Notes: generated from the letters alone by a model not told the origin. Shown: positions 1-8,100, counted from the stretch's first letter. The stretch is DNA of 63,707 bases from Paenibacillus sp. J45TS6 (GCF_018403285.1 NZ_BOSJ01000022.1:1-63707), one strand, 5' to 3'. Made by a program: numbers and translations.

Positions 1-76
1 GACTCCGCTCGACTTGCATGTATTAGGCACGCCGCCAGCGTTCGTCCTGAGCCAGGATCAAACTCTCCAATAAAGT
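1..76 (-). rRNA. 16S ribosomal RNA, 5' end (partial)
   Basis: The reverse complement reads GGAGAGTTTGATCCTGGCTC and continues through the invariant GACGAACGCTGGCGGCGTGC stretch, the universal 5' end of bacterial 16S rRNA. Only about the first 70-76 nucleotides are in the window. The gene runs leftwards off the edge. The exact mature 5' end is set by analogy to other Firmicutes (about 9 nt before GAGTTTGATC), so it could be off by a few bases. Confidence 0.97.
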
Positions 77-287
77 TATTGAAAAGAGCGATAAGCTCAT
101 TTAGAAAATGCTGACGAGAACTTAAAATCCTCTATTCAATTTGTTATGACCAACAAATTGAATTTGTATTAATTCACTCACGAGTTTCACTTGCGTAAAA
201 CTCCTCGTTGTTCAGTTTTCAAAGATCAAATTCATTCGTTTAACTTCGTGTTCATCACCGTTTGTTAATTTCAGCGGCGACTTTTAT
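77..287 (-). other. rrn leader region upstream of 16S
   Basis: This is transcribed leader between the proximal rrn promoter and 16S. On the minus strand it contains GATCTTTGAAAACTGAACAA, the boxA-like sequence usual in Firmicute rrn leaders and 16S-23S spacers. A 12-bp hairpin lies further downstream (listed separately). No open reading frame is credible here. Confidence 0.7.
134..163 (-). repeat. 12-bp inverted repeat in the rrn leader
   Basis: ATTCAATTTGTT and AACAAATTGAAT form a perfect 12-bp stem around a 6-nt loop, about 60 nt upstream of the 16S 5' end. The position suggests a pre-rRNA folding or processing element. That role is inference. Confidence 0.6.
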
Positions 288-316
288 AATATATCATGTT
301 CTCTTCATTAATGCAA
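288..316 (-). promoter_or_regulatory. rrn promoter P2 (proximal)
   Basis: Minus-strand -35 TTGCAT (311-316) and -10 TATATT (288-293) are separated by 17 nt. Immediately upstream (about 317-352) is an A-rich repeated block built on TTCGAAAAAAA, which looks like an UP element. Position, about 210 bp before 16S, fits a strong vegetative rrn promoter. Confidence 0.75.
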
Positions 317-396
317 GACTTTTTTTCGAAGTTTTTTTTCGAAGTCTTTTCGACATCCTGTTGACCAGAATGTTTACTTGAAAGGAACGAGTTATA

Positions 397-425
397 ATTT
401 ATCATATTTTTGCTAACTGAGTCAA
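397..425 (-). promoter_or_regulatory. rrn promoter P1 (distal)
   Basis: Minus-strand -35 TTGACT (420-425) and a weaker -10 ATAAAT (397-402) are 17 nt apart, about 110 bp upstream of the proximal promoter. Tandem promoters are usual for Firmicute rrn operons. The -10 is imperfect, so this is less certain than the proximal one. Confidence 0.5.
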
Positions 426-538
426 TACCCTTTTATAAAAAAGTTTCATATTCTTTATCAAGTTCTCTTAACCCTTTATTACCAATAACAGCCCTCTCTA
501 ACCTGCCTCTATATAGTAGGATATATAAAACAAAATCC

Positions 539-571
539 CCTTCCAATCCATTTAGAATAAATGGACCGAAG
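539..571 (-). terminator. Terminator-like hairpin after the small unknown gene
   Basis: CCTTC...TCCATTTA pairs with TAAATGGA...GAAGG (5 + 8 bp with a small internal loop), followed on the minus strand by GGGGATTTTGTTTT. It would end transcription from the 75-residue gene before the rrn promoters. Confidence 0.5.
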
Positions 572-592
572 GGAGCATTTATATCCACATCA

Positions 593-820
593 TTATTTAA
601 ATTGTGAAATACGTGCATTTCTCGCATACTTAGATAGTTCTTTTGCAGGTGCAAATCTTGCATACATACGGAAGACTGTTTTATAACGGTTAGCTATAGC
701 ATATCGGATTTCACGATCCAGCCTAGAATCACCGAGATCAAGCAGCATCTCATCGAGTTCTTTGCGAATCACATAATCTAGTTCTTTACATTCCTTTTCA
801 TTAAACAGCATTCCGAGCAT
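593..820 (-). CDS. Small conserved-looking protein of unknown function
   Basis: Function not recognised. The product is 75 residues, soluble, very rich in Lys, Arg, Glu and Asp, and probably all-helical, with no signal peptide, membrane segment or Cys pair. I chose the ATG at 820 because GAAGGAG lies 7 nt before it; a GTG one codon upstream is too close to that site. It lies between spoIIM and the rrn promoters, in the same direction as both, and ends at a hairpin. The strong ribosome binding site and the coding-like composition (for example the KELDEMLLDLGDSRLDREIR-type charge pattern near residues 20-39) argue that it is real. I would expect a conserved short protein of spore formers, but cannot assign it to a family. 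Confidence 0.65.
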   Translation of the reverse strand: MLGMLFNEKECKELDYVIRKELDEMLLDLGDSRLDREIRYAIANRYKTVFRMYARFAPAKELSKYARNARISQFK

Positions 821-912
821 CACAATACTCCTTCATCATGTTTTTTATCTGCCTTACAAGATGTTTTATTGTTATGCTCATGTTTTGCCAAAAATATGAA
901 TTAAATCTTAAA

Positions 913-1524
913 TTACTTTACAAGCGCGAATGTTATCGTGCTTTCAATTATGGCAGCAATGAACAAGAGAATAACAATCCAAACTGAAGCCGTACCGGTT
1001 TGTCTTATAAAGGACCGTAAGTCTGTAGTTCGATTACGAGTTCTCTTCATTCCCTTGCCTAAGGATTTAATGATAAGCACGCCAAACTTTAGACCAAACG
1101 CACATGCAACGATAATAGCGGGAATTTCTATAATTCCGTGCGGCAGCAACCCTTTTACAACCACATCGTACATACTTACCCCCTGTTGCCATGATAAATG
1201 CAGTAAAAAGCCTAAAACTCCCCCGTTAATAACAAGAAAAAAGACAGGGACCACCCCTGCTAGTGCTCCAGCAAATATTACAAGTACGGCCTTCGTAGCA
1301 TTATTCCAAAATATAAACGTAAAAAAGTTCCACTGCACATTGTCCCCTTGCTGTAACTGCTCACTGATTTCTCTTAACCCGCTGATTTGCTGAATCATGA
1401 TTTCTTGCAAAGCTCCCGTGCTAATCCAACCAAGGACTCCTCCAACCAGAAAAATGATGGCCGCTGCCCACACGTAATTTGATAACGATTTAAGATCTTT
1501 AATAAAGGTTTGTAAATGAAACAT
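913..1524 (-). CDS. spoIIM: Stage II sporulation protein M family (SpoIIM, DUF95)
   Basis: Membrane protein of 203 residues. In B. subtilis SpoIIM, with SpoIID and SpoIIP, drives septal peptidoglycan thinning and engulfment of the forespore. Hydrophobic segments are visible at about 16-36, 77-110, 129-152 and 179-202, with the family-typical PHGIIEIPAI motif at 128-137 inside the third. Length is close to the usual 200-215. The start has a GGGGGACAAT-type binding site just upstream. The gene is divergent from pdaB, another mother-cell sporulation gene. The intergenic region contains a sigma-E-like -10, so shared mother-cell timing is plausible. SpoIIM-like paralogues exist outside sporulation, so orthology is likely rather than certain. 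Confidence 0.85.
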   Translation of the reverse strand: MFHLQTFIKDLKSLSNYVWAAAIIFLVGGVLGWISTGALQEIMIQQISGLREISEQLQQGDNVQWNFFTFIFWNNATKAVLVIFAGALAGVVPVFFLVINGGVLGFLLHLSWQQGVSMYDVVVKGLLPHGIIEIPAIIVACAFGLKFGVLIIKSLGKGMKRTRNRTTDLRSFIRQTGTASVWIVILLFIAAIIESTITFALVK

Positions 1525-1569
1525 ATTGTCCCCCTCTTTCTATGATCAATGTAAGGCTTAGGTTGCTTG

Positions 1570-1597
1570 TCATATGTACAAGGTACGAGCATACATA
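1570..1597 (+). promoter_or_regulatory. Candidate sigma-E promoter of pdaB
   Basis: TCATATG (1570-1576) and CATACATA (1590-1597) are 13 nt apart and resemble the mother-cell sigma-E consensus (GHATATT, then CATACAHT). The -10 match is full; the -35 match is partial. It lies 40 nt upstream of the pdaB start. pdaB of B. subtilis is a sporulation gene, which supports the reading. Confidence 0.5.
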
Positions 1598-1636
1598 TAA
1601 AAGTAAACGAATTGGTAAATGGAAGGAGCATCGATT

Positions 1637-2449
1637 ATGAATTCATACTTCTATGTCTTAAATGGCCGAAAGATCAAGAAATTTCTCATTGTTTTCGCTG
1701 CAGCAATCTTCACTCTTGGAATCATCTACGTGGAGACAGAAAATGTATCCGTATTCTCCGAAGGTGGAGGTTCTCCAACGGCGGTTTACAGTGTTCCCAC
1801 AGAGAAAAAATTAATTGCCCTGACGTTTGATATCAGCTGGGGGGATAAACGCACTGAACCGATTCTAAAGGTACTTGAAGATAAAAAAGTACAAAAGGCT
1901 ACTTTTTTCCTGTCCGCCCCTTGGTCAAAAACACACCCTGATATGGTTACAACAATTAGAGATGCCGGCTTTGAAATTGGCAGCCATGGATATAAACATG
2001 TGAATTACAGTAGTTTAACGGAAGAAGAAATCCAAAAGCAAATTACAACAGCCCACTCTATTTTAACCGATGTATCGGGAAAAGAACCGAACTTACTCCG
2101 CCTTCCAAACGGTGATTTTGATAAGCGAGTACTTCGCATTGCAGATAACCTTAATTATCAGGTTGTTCAGTGGGATACCGATTCCCTGGATTGGAAGAAT
2201 CCTGGGGTTGATCAAATTGTGAATCGTGTTGTCAGTAAAGCTCATCCCGGTGATATTGTTCTTCTCCATGCCAGTGACTCTGTAAAACAAACTCATGAAG
2301 CATTACCTATTATTATTGATCAGCTTCGTCAAAAAGGATATGAGTTCGTGACTGTATCCGAATTAATTAATCAGTCTAATGTAAAAGGTACCGAAGTACG
2401 CGACCAAGCCTTTATAGACCAACAAATTGAAGATGCAGCGGGACTATAA
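1637..2449 (+). CDS. pdaB: Polysaccharide deacetylase PdaB (sporulation)
   Basis: NodB-domain carbohydrate esterase 4 family protein of 270 residues, required in B. subtilis for spore stability late in sporulation. A single N-terminal hydrophobic anchor (about residues 15-35) puts the catalytic domain outside the membrane. The CE4 motifs are visible in order: TFDISWGD, SHGYKH (metal His pair), RLPNGD, DTDSLDW and LLHAS. The ATG at 1637 is preceded by GGAAGGAG with a 9-nt gap; an ATG six codons earlier overlaps that site and is unlikely. The gene is plus strand, convergent with kbaA and divergent from spoIIM, matching the kbaA-pdaB pairing next to rrn in B. subtilis. As in PdaB generally, the usual TFDD motif reads TFDI, so activity may differ from standard deacetylases. 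Confidence 0.93.
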   Translation: MNSYFYVLNGRKIKKFLIVFAAAIFTLGIIYVETENVSVFSEGGGSPTAVYSVPTEKKLIALTFDISWGDKRTEPILKVLEDKKVQKATFFLSAPWSKTHPDMVTTIRDAGFEIGSHGYKHVNYSSLTEEEIQKQITTAHSILTDVSGKEPNLLRLPNGDFDKRVLRIADNLNYQVVQWDTDSLDWKNPGVDQIVNRVVSKAHPGDIVLLHASDSVKQTHEALPIIIDQLRQKGYEFVTVSELINQSNVKGTEVRDQAFIDQQIEDAAGL

Positions 2450-2452
2450 ACA

Positions 2453-2482
2453 AAAAGAGCTAACGCTTAAGTTAGCTCTTTT
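2453..2482. terminator. pdaB terminator, overlapping the kbaA 3' end
   Basis: AAAAGAGCTAAC and GTTAGCTCTTTT form a perfect 12-bp stem with a 6-nt loop, A-run on one side and T-run on the other, so it can work in both directions. The kbaA stop codon (2467-2469) lies in the loop and its last codons in the right arm. Confidence 0.85.
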
Positions 2483-3069
2483 GCTTTGGAATCCGTTCTT
2501 GATACAATTCGGTGAAGCATGAGAATCTGATATGTATTACAAGCAAGAAGCGGAATCACGGTAAATGTGGTAGCTGCATTTTCCCCAATATTTAAAACAC
2601 CGATGGTCTCCACTATGGTTAAAGCAATCATGAAAAATAAAGTGGGTATTAGGGCATTACTATTTGTAGCTTTTACTTTAAAATATGCGGTTACAAGTGC
2701 GGTCGCTAAAATAATGAAACTAAGCAGCATATCAGTAAACCCTGTTTTACTATTATCCATAAATATACGGAAGAACATTAATTCCAGTAAGGCAAGAATC
2801 GTTAGAGCCAACTGAATATAATTCCATGTTTTTATAGAAAATGTGCCTCTCCCCATATAATTAAGGATTAAGTAAGCGAAAAAGCCAAGCTGTGAGTAGA
2901 CACTAATCATCATACCTGCTCCGAATAAAATAAGTAGATACAATAGGAAATCTGCTGTACTTGATGGCTTGTATTCCCCTGTGGTGAGTATAAGTCCCGT
3001 TAATAATGACGCGATCCCACCGATACATAGGGTTTGCCAAAATAAATTAAACCATTTCCTTAAATTCAA
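2467..3069 (-). CDS. kbaA: KinB-signalling pathway activation protein KbaA
   Basis: Integral membrane protein of 200 residues, about six hydrophobic segments, matching KbaA. In B. subtilis KbaA acts on the KinB branch of the phosphorelay that leads to Spo0A phosphorylation. The start at 3069 has a GGAGGTGGAAAAGTTTT-type binding site. The location, convergent with pdaB and divergent from gerD, is the same as in B. subtilis and is part of the identification, because the sequence itself is mostly generic hydrophobic stretches. The C-terminal residues KAKELT are encoded inside the shared terminator hairpin, so that tail is constrained by RNA structure. Confidence 0.88.
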   Translation of the reverse strand: MNLRKWFNLFWQTLCIGGIASLLTGLILTTGEYKPSSTADFLLYLLILFGAGMMISVYSQLGFFAYLILNYMGRGTFSIKTWNYIQLALTILALLELMFFRIFMDNSKTGFTDMLLSFIILATALVTAYFKVKATNSNALIPTLFFMIALTIVETIGVLNIGENAATTFTVIPLLACNTYQILMLHRIVSRTDSKAKELT

Positions 3070-3132
3070 AACTTTTCCACCTCCAAGTGTTTATTTTACC
3101 AACGATCTCTAAAAAACACCATGGCTTTACAG

Positions 3133-3162
3133 ACATAATTCCCTTACTTGCCCCACATACTA
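3133..3162 (+). promoter_or_regulatory. Candidate sigma-G promoter of gerD
   Basis: ACATAAT (3133-3139) and CATACTA (3156-3162) are 16 nt apart. CATACTA is a full match to the forespore sigma-G -10 element. It ends 26 nt before the gerD start. gerD is expressed in the forespore in B. subtilis, which agrees. Confidence 0.55.
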
Positions 3163-3188
3163 CATTCAGTTATTGAGACAAAGGGGAT

Positions 3189-3965
3189 GTGAAACAATTG
3201 AAGTGGCATAGCATTAAATGTTTATGTATTGCAGGAGGTCTGGCTTTATTTTTATCCGGTTGCGGGTCTGATAATCCAAGTGCTGCTCCGCAGGGGAGTT
3301 ATAAAGAAACAAAGACAATGGTCATAGATATTCTAAAAAGTGATGAAGGTAAGAAAGCTCTGGAAGAAGCTCTTCTCGGAGAACGTAGTTCGGGTCAAAG
3401 TTCATCCAGCGAAGTAGGTTCGGGAAGTAATTCAAGTGTCTCAGGGAATACATCTAAAGGGTTAGGAATAAGAATGCTCACTTCACAGAGCTCTTCCGAT
3501 GAAATCAGAGTGGCCGTTAAAGACACCTTGTCTTCTCCTGAGTATAAAAAGGTATTCGAGGAAATTATGAAAGATCCTAAATTTGCCGGGGATTTTGCTA
3601 AAGTAGTCAATTCCCAAAGCAAACAAATTCATATGGAACTTATTAAAGATCCCTCCTATCAAAAATCAATGGAAGATATCTTAAAATCGCCGGAAATGAC
3701 TAAAATGTTATTACAACTAACCCAAACGGCAGATTATCGTAAACAGACCATGAGTGTTATGCAGGAAGCCATGCAAAATCCTATTTTTCGGATGGAAGTT
3801 ATGGAACTGCTAAAGTCAGTCGTCAAAGAAGAACTTCAGCCTAAACAAAGCGAAGGTGCTGGAGGAGATCAAGAAAAGAAAGACCAATCCAAGAACCAAG
3901 GCGGTAAAAAGGAAGAAGGCGGCAGTAGTAGTGGTGGTGGTGAGGGCAGTGGTAACGGCAGTTAA
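3189..3965 (+). CDS. gerD: Spore germination lipoprotein GerD
   Basis: Lipoprotein needed in B. subtilis for rapid nutrient germination by organising germinant receptors in the spore inner membrane. A lipobox (LSGC, Cys about residue 25) follows a hydrophobic signal peptide. The core from about 38 to 218 has the repeated helical units of the family (KSDEGKKALEEALLG, LSSPEYKKVFEEIMKDPKF, IKDPSYQKSMEDIL). At 258 residues it is longer than the roughly 185-residue B. subtilis protein. The excess is a Ser/Gly-rich insert (about 65-90) and a Lys/Gln/Gly/Ser-rich tail (about 222-258). GTG at 3189 is given as start but lies only 2 nt after AAGGGG; TTG at 3198 has better spacing. A sigma-G-like promoter precedes it and a terminator follows. 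Confidence 0.88.
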   Translation: MKQLKWHSIKCLCIAGGLALFLSGCGSDNPSAAPQGSYKETKTMVIDILKSDEGKKALEEALLGERSSGQSSSSEVGSGSNSSVSGNTSKGLGIRMLTSQSSSDEIRVAVKDTLSSPEYKKVFEEIMKDPKFAGDFAKVVNSQSKQIHMELIKDPSYQKSMEDILKSPEMTKMLLQLTQTADYRKQTMSVMQEAMQNPIFRMEVMELLKSVVKEELQPKQSEGAGGDQEKKDQSKNQGGKKEEGGSSSGGGEGSGNGS

Positions 3966-4000
3966 CTAATCATTACTTCGTTGTATTATTTAGAAAAAAC

Positions 4001-4025
4001 AAGGCCAAGCGAAGCGCTTGGCCTT
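4001..4025. terminator. Bidirectional terminator between gerD and salA
   Basis: AAGGCCAAGCG and CGCTTGGCCTT form a perfect 11-bp stem with a 3-nt loop. TTTT follows on the plus strand, and an A-run precedes it, giving a T-run on the minus strand. It serves the convergent gerD and salA genes. Confidence 0.9.
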
Positions 4026-4069
4026 TTGAATATAATCGTACAATGATTTTCTGTAATTACCGAGAAATT

Positions 4070-5179
4070 TTAGCTTGTAATTAAATGTTTGGCCACTTCA
4101 TCATATATCTTACCGATCTCTGTATTTTCCTTATACACTGAAGGCGAAAAATCCGGTTCAGATATATGATTATCCGGAGAACCCAATGGGATTTGAGCAA
4201 GGAGTTCCGTGTGCAAGCTTTCTGCTAGTCGGCCTCCTCCACCTCTTCCAAATACATAATCTTTTGTACCGCATGCACTGCACTCGTAGTAAGCCATATT
4301 TTCTATTACTCCAAGTAGTTCGTGATTGGTTTGGATGGCCATAGCCCCTGCTCTGGCAGCAACAAATGCGGCAGTGGCATGCGGTGTCGTTACTATAATT
4401 TCTTTACTTTGCGGAATCATTTGGTGTACGTCAAGGGCGACGTCGCCTGTACCAGGGGGCAAATCAAGGATCATATAATCTAAATCCCCCCAATTTACAT
4501 CACTAAAAAACTGTCGCAGCATTTTGCCAAGCATCGGCCCTCTCCAAATGACAGGACTGTTCTCTTGTACGAAGAATCCCATAGACATTACCTTCACACC
4601 AAAGCGCTCAACCGGCTCAATTACTCCATCTATAAGTACAGGCGCATCTTCAATGCCCATCATATCTGGGACACTAAACCCGTAGATATCCGCATCTATG
4701 ATTCCTACTTTTTTGCCTTGTCTCGCCAGGGCAACTGCCAAGTTAACAGTCACTGTTGATTTTCCTACTCCTCCTTTACCACTAGCGATAGCTATAAAGG
4801 TAACTCCGGATTCGGGATCAAGTAATTCATGAGACTCCATACCAGCCGCGTGTCCTTTTACAAGCACTTCATCATCGGTAGGTTCTGTTTCTCTTGTTGA
4901 TTTCTGTTCAAAGCTTTGGAGTGACTCTTTTTCAGCATCTGATGCAAGGCGCATTCTTACGTGAACCTCTTTTACGCCTGCTTCCTGAAGAAGAGCTGTG
5001 ACATTATTTTTTAAAATATTGCGAACGTTTTCATCATCGGTTAAACAAATCAAGGTTAAAGCCACTCTGTCCTCTTTTACCATGACATCCCGAATAAACT
5101 GCAAATCTGTAAATAACAGACCGCTAATAGGCTCCTGCAAGGTAGAAAGCACTTCTAGTACTTGATCTCTTGATAACAT
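4070..5179 (-). CDS. salA: Mrp/NBP35-type P-loop ATPase SalA (iron-sulfur carrier family)
   Basis: Protein of 369 residues. An N-terminal MIP18/DUF59 domain (about 1-80) is joined to a Mrp-type deviant Walker A ATPase (GKGGVGKS, 134-141; DADIYGFSVP and DLPPGTGD later). A C-terminal CSACG pair could bind an iron-sulfur cluster. The Mrp family carries and transfers Fe-S clusters. The B. subtilis orthologue at this locus, SalA, also affects expression of scoC and degradative enzymes. The start has GAGGTGC 7 nt upstream. The gene follows cwlD and is convergent with gerD, the conserved order. Which role dominates here cannot be told from sequence. Confidence 0.9.
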   Translation of the reverse strand: MLSRDQVLEVLSTLQEPISGLLFTDLQFIRDVMVKEDRVALTLICLTDDENVRNILKNNVTALLQEAGVKEVHVRMRLASDAEKESLQSFEQKSTRETEPTDDEVLVKGHAAGMESHELLDPESGVTFIAIASGKGGVGKSTVTVNLAVALARQGKKVGIIDADIYGFSVPDMMGIEDAPVLIDGVIEPVERFGVKVMSMGFFVQENSPVIWRGPMLGKMLRQFFSDVNWGDLDYMILDLPPGTGDVALDVHQMIPQSKEIIVTTPHATAAFVAARAGAMAIQTNHELLGVIENMAYYECSACGTKDYVFGRGGGGRLAESLHTELLAQIPLGSPDNHISEPDFSPSVYKENTEIGKIYDEVAKHLITS

Positions 5180-5272
5180 GATAATTGCACCTCAGCTTTA
5201 TCTATTGGCATGTATTTCACTCAGATCTTTCTAATACATGTCCATTATATCACTCACCGAGGTGCAGATGGC

Positions 5273-6028
5273 CTACTTTTTCATTTTCTCACCAGATGTG
5301 TATCTTAGAATCCCTTTGTAGACCGAAGCCGCCACTTTGCGCTGATACTCCTCTTCTGCAAGGAGTCTGGATTCCTCGGGATGAGAAAGAAAACCAACTT
5401 CTACTAATACCGCTGGCATTTTTAGCGCTTGCAGCAAATATACAGTGTTTACTGTTTTGGCCATTCGGTCTGTGTTCTCGAGGTTTCTTCTTATCTCATC
5501 TTGAACAAGCGCAGCAAAATCTGCATTATCTTCATGATTAGGGTAGTAGAATACCTGAGCACCACTCCAGCGGTTTGAAGGAATGCTGTTCATATGGATG
5601 GTAATAAAAAGATCTGCTTTTTTGTCACTAATCATCTTAACTCGCTGCTTTAAATCTTCCGTTTTCCGTCTTGAGTAAGATTTGGTCTCAGGGGGAGCCA
5701 GGTCTACATCCCTTTCTCTTGTCATCACCACTGTGGCACCTGCTTGCTGCAAATAATCACGTAAGTAGAGAGCCACTGCTAAATTGATATCTTTCTCAAT
5801 AATTCCTTGTTTACTGACAGCACCCCCATCAGGCCCTCCATGACCGGCATCGAGAGCTATGACCTTACCCGATAGCGGCAAGCTCCATGTACTCCAAGTC
5901 TTTGACGCCGGGACTTCATACACAGCAATACAGATGAATAGTGCTAGTAAGAGGACACCCATCATCAGTTTTTTCATCGTGCTTACATGGATCCACACCA
6001 TGAATTTGTTCGAACTCTGTTTACGCAT
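5273..6028 (-). CDS. cwlD: N-acetylmuramoyl-L-alanine amidase CwlD
   Basis: Zinc-dependent Amidase_3 of 251 residues. In B. subtilis it works with PdaA to make the muramic-delta-lactam of spore cortex, needed for cortex lysis at germination. An N-terminal hydrophobic segment (about 20-36) exports it. Amidase_3 zinc and catalytic motifs are visible: DAGHGGPDGG, IIEKDINL, ITIHMNS and VEVGFLSH. I chose ATG at 6028 because GGAGGTGG lies 8 nt upstream; an ATG 33 nt earlier lacks a binding site. A sigma-E-like promoter is found just upstream, after sat. No terminator separates it from sat, so vegetative read-through is possible. Confidence 0.93.
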   Translation of the reverse strand: MRKQSSNKFMVWIHVSTMKKLMMGVLLLALFICIAVYEVPASKTWSTWSLPLSGKVIALDAGHGGPDGGAVSKQGIIEKDINLAVALYLRDYLQQAGATVVMTRERDVDLAPPETKSYSRRKTEDLKQRVKMISDKKADLFITIHMNSIPSNRWSGAQVFYYPNHEDNADFAALVQDEIRRNLENTDRMAKTVNTVYLLQALKMPAVLVEVGFLSHPEESRLLAEEEYQRKVAASVYKGILRYTSGEKMKK

Positions 6029-6066
6029 AAAAAAGCCACCTCCGATCCCATAAATGACCATAATGA

Positions 6067-6095
6067 TCTATATGGGACGAGGTGGACAAATATAC
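6067..6095 (-). promoter_or_regulatory. Candidate sigma-E promoter of cwlD
   Basis: Minus-strand GTATATT (6089-6095), a full match to the sigma-E -35 consensus, is followed after 14 nt by CATATAGA (6067-6074), a partial match to the -10. cwlD is a sporulation gene in B. subtilis. Moderate support only. Confidence 0.42.
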
Positions 6096-6121
6096 CGTCG
6101 ATATGGACAAACTTATAAAAT

Positions 6122-7291
6122 CTAAGACGTAACGTGTTCCGCCATACCTTGAATCAATATTTGGGCCACTTCTGGACGTGTGAATTCAGGTGGCGGACAC
6201 TTGCCCTCACGGAGAAGTGCTCTTACTTTGGTGCCAGACAAAGTCATATGGTCTTCTTTACTATGCGGGCATGTTTTGGCAGAAGCCATATTGCCACATT
6301 TTAAACAGAAGAAGCTATGTTCAAAGAAAAGAGGAGTAATCCCAAGTTCCTCAGATGTAAAGTTAGTAAATATCTCTTGTGCCTCATAGGTACCGTAGTA
6401 GTCTCCTACTCCAGCATGATCCCGACCAACAATAAAATGAGTACATCCATAGTTTTTGCGTACAATCGCGTGGAAAATAGCCTCTCTAGGGCCCGCATAA
6501 CGCATAGCTGCTGGAAAGACACCTAAAAAGGTGCGATCGGCAGGATAATAGTTCTCAAGAAGCGCTAGATAACTGTTCATACGGACATCGGCGGGAACGT
6601 CATCTGATTTTGTTTCACCTACCAGCGGATTAAGGAATAATGCATCTACAATCTCCATAGCGCTTTTTTGAATGTACTCATGGGCACGGTGAACAGGGTT
6701 GCGTGTTTGGAAACCAACAATCGTTTTCCATCCATTTTGTTGAAAAAGTTGTCGTGTTTGCTCGGGGTCAAAGTAGAACTCATTAAATTTAGCTGGTTGT
6801 TTACGGTTTAACAAGAAGATGGGACCGCCAATATAAAAGACAGAACGCTCAAACAATTTTTTTACCCCTGGATGTTCCTGATCATTTGTCTTATAAACAT
6901 TCTTCGCTTCTTTATCATGATCAACTTCATAAATGCTCTCTATCGTGAGGGTACCGTATATAACATTGTCATCTTGACCTGTAAGTGCAATGGTCTCACC
7001 AACTTGGAGGGTTTGTGCCGTATCTCGATCAACGTCAAGTGTAATAGGTATACTCCAAACGGTGCCATCCGAAAGTCTCATTCCTTCAATCACTGACTGA
7101 TAGTCTGCTTCATTCATAAAGCCCGTAAGCGGAGAAAAAGCTCCTACCCCTATGAGATCAAGATCAGAAATGGTCCAGTTGCTAATAGGTAATTGTCTTA
7201 ATTTCTCAGCTTTTTGAAGTATTTCTTCCCGATTCCTATCTTCAACAATTTGATTCACTAATGTACCACCGTGAGGTAATATCGATGCCAT
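6122..7291 (-). CDS. sat: Sulfate adenylyltransferase (ATP sulfurylase)
   Basis: Makes adenosine 5'-phosphosulfate (APS) and pyrophosphate from sulfate and ATP, the first step of assimilatory sulfate reduction. It is 389 residues with the full PUA-like N-terminal and catalytic domains. Catalytic motifs [11 protein letters not shown] (195-205) and [12 protein letters not shown] (about 288-299) are intact. Paired cysteines near 330-345 (CLKCGN, KTCPH) are as in bacterial Sat. No fused APS kinase domain is present. It is directly downstream of cysH with a 48-nt gap, so the two form an operon that delivers sulfite. No cysC is nearby, which fits direct APS reduction. Confidence 0.96.
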   Translation of the reverse strand: MASILPHGGTLVNQIVEDRNREEILQKAEKLRQLPISNWTISDLDLIGVGAFSPLTGFMNEADYQSVIEGMRLSDGTVWSIPITLDVDRDTAQTLQVGETIALTGQDDNVIYGTLTIESIYEVDHDKEAKNVYKTNDQEHPGVKKLFERSVFYIGGPIFLLNRKQPAKFNEFYFDPEQTRQLFQQNGWKTIVGFQTRNPVHRAHEYIQKSAMEIVDALFLNPLVGETKSDDVPADVRMNSYLALLENYYPADRTFLGVFPAAMRYAGPREAIFHAIVRKNYGCTHFIVGRDHAGVGDYYGTYEAQEIFTNFTSEELGITPLFFEHSFFCLKCGNMASAKTCPHSKEDHMTLSGTKVRALLREGKCPPPEFTRPEVAQILIQGMAEHVTS

Positions 7292-7339
7292 GATCTCATC
7301 TCCCTATCGTCATATACACTTTAGCAATGTAATAAATAT

Positions 7340-8032
7340 TTATTTATGAAGTCCGCATTCAGTCTTATCATTGCCTGACCAGCGACCTGCGCGCGGGTCT
7401 TCCCCAGGCATTACTTGTCTAGTGCACTGCTCACAGCCGATACTAGGGTAGTTCTGATCATGCAATGCATTATAAATCAAATTGTTATCTTTAATGTAAT
7501 TCCATACATCCTCATTCGTCCATCCAGCAATCGGGTTGAATTTCATAAGTCCAAATTTCGTGTCATACTCTACCTTCTTAGAGTTAGCGCGAGTTGGCGC
7601 TTGATCTCGGCGAATTCCAGTAATCCAAGCATCGTATTGAGATAAAATACGCGTAAGCGGTTCTACTTTGCGAATATTACAGCAAGCGTTAGGATCTGAA
7701 TTCCATAGCTCTGGACTATGAGTAGCTGCTTGTTCCTCTGGTGTGAGCTTGGGAGAAACACGGACAAAATCAATATGATAGCGTGCTACAAGTCGATCCC
7801 TTGTTTCATATGTCTCTTTAAAGTGAAAGTCTGTATCAAGATAGAAGATATCGGTAGAAGGACTGATTTTTTGTATCATATCCACTAAAACAACATCTTC
7901 CGCACCAAAACTACATGCAAAAGTAATGTTCGGAAATGTCTCAACAGCATATCGAATAATCTCTTCAGGAGAAGCATCTTCCAGTTCAATTGCCTTGTCT
8001 CTTGCCAACTCTTCTTTTTCTAACAGATTCAC
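7340..8032 (-). CDS. cysH: Assimilatory APS reductase, CysH family, [4Fe-4S] type
   Basis: Reduces adenylyl sulfate to sulfite using thioredoxin. It is 230 residues in the PAPS/APS reductase fold, with P-loop-like SFGAEDVVL near 41-49. The four cluster cysteines are present (CC at 117-118 and C200-x2-C203), which distinguish APS reductases from PAPS reductases. The C-terminal catalytic ECGLH motif (C226) is intact. GTG start at 8032 with GGGAGGT 7 nt upstream. It leads the cysH-sat operon. A sigma-A promoter about 70 nt upstream gives a leader too short for a SAM riboswitch. Databases often label the family phosphoadenylyl-sulfate reductase; the cysteines argue for APS as substrate. Confidence 0.95.
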   Translation of the reverse strand: MNLLEKEELARDKAIELEDASPEEIIRYAVETFPNITFACSFGAEDVVLVDMIQKISPSTDIFYLDTDFHFKETYETRDRLVARYHIDFVRVSPKLTPEEQAATHSPELWNSDPNACCNIRKVEPLTRILSQYDAWITGIRRDQAPTRANSKKVEYDTKFGLMKFNPIAGWTNEDVWNYIKDNNLIYNALHDQNYPSIGCEQCTRQVMPGEDPRAGRWSGNDKTECGLHK

Positions 8033-8100
8033 AATGAAGACCTCCCACAGGGGTAATATTTTTTACACTAAACCGATATATATGATATGAATTACAATTA

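Noticed and set aside
433-663. A 76-codon minus-strand frame after the small unknown gene
   Set aside because: It overlaps the 75-residue gene, has no ribosome binding site, and its middle is the terminator-like hairpin at 539-571.
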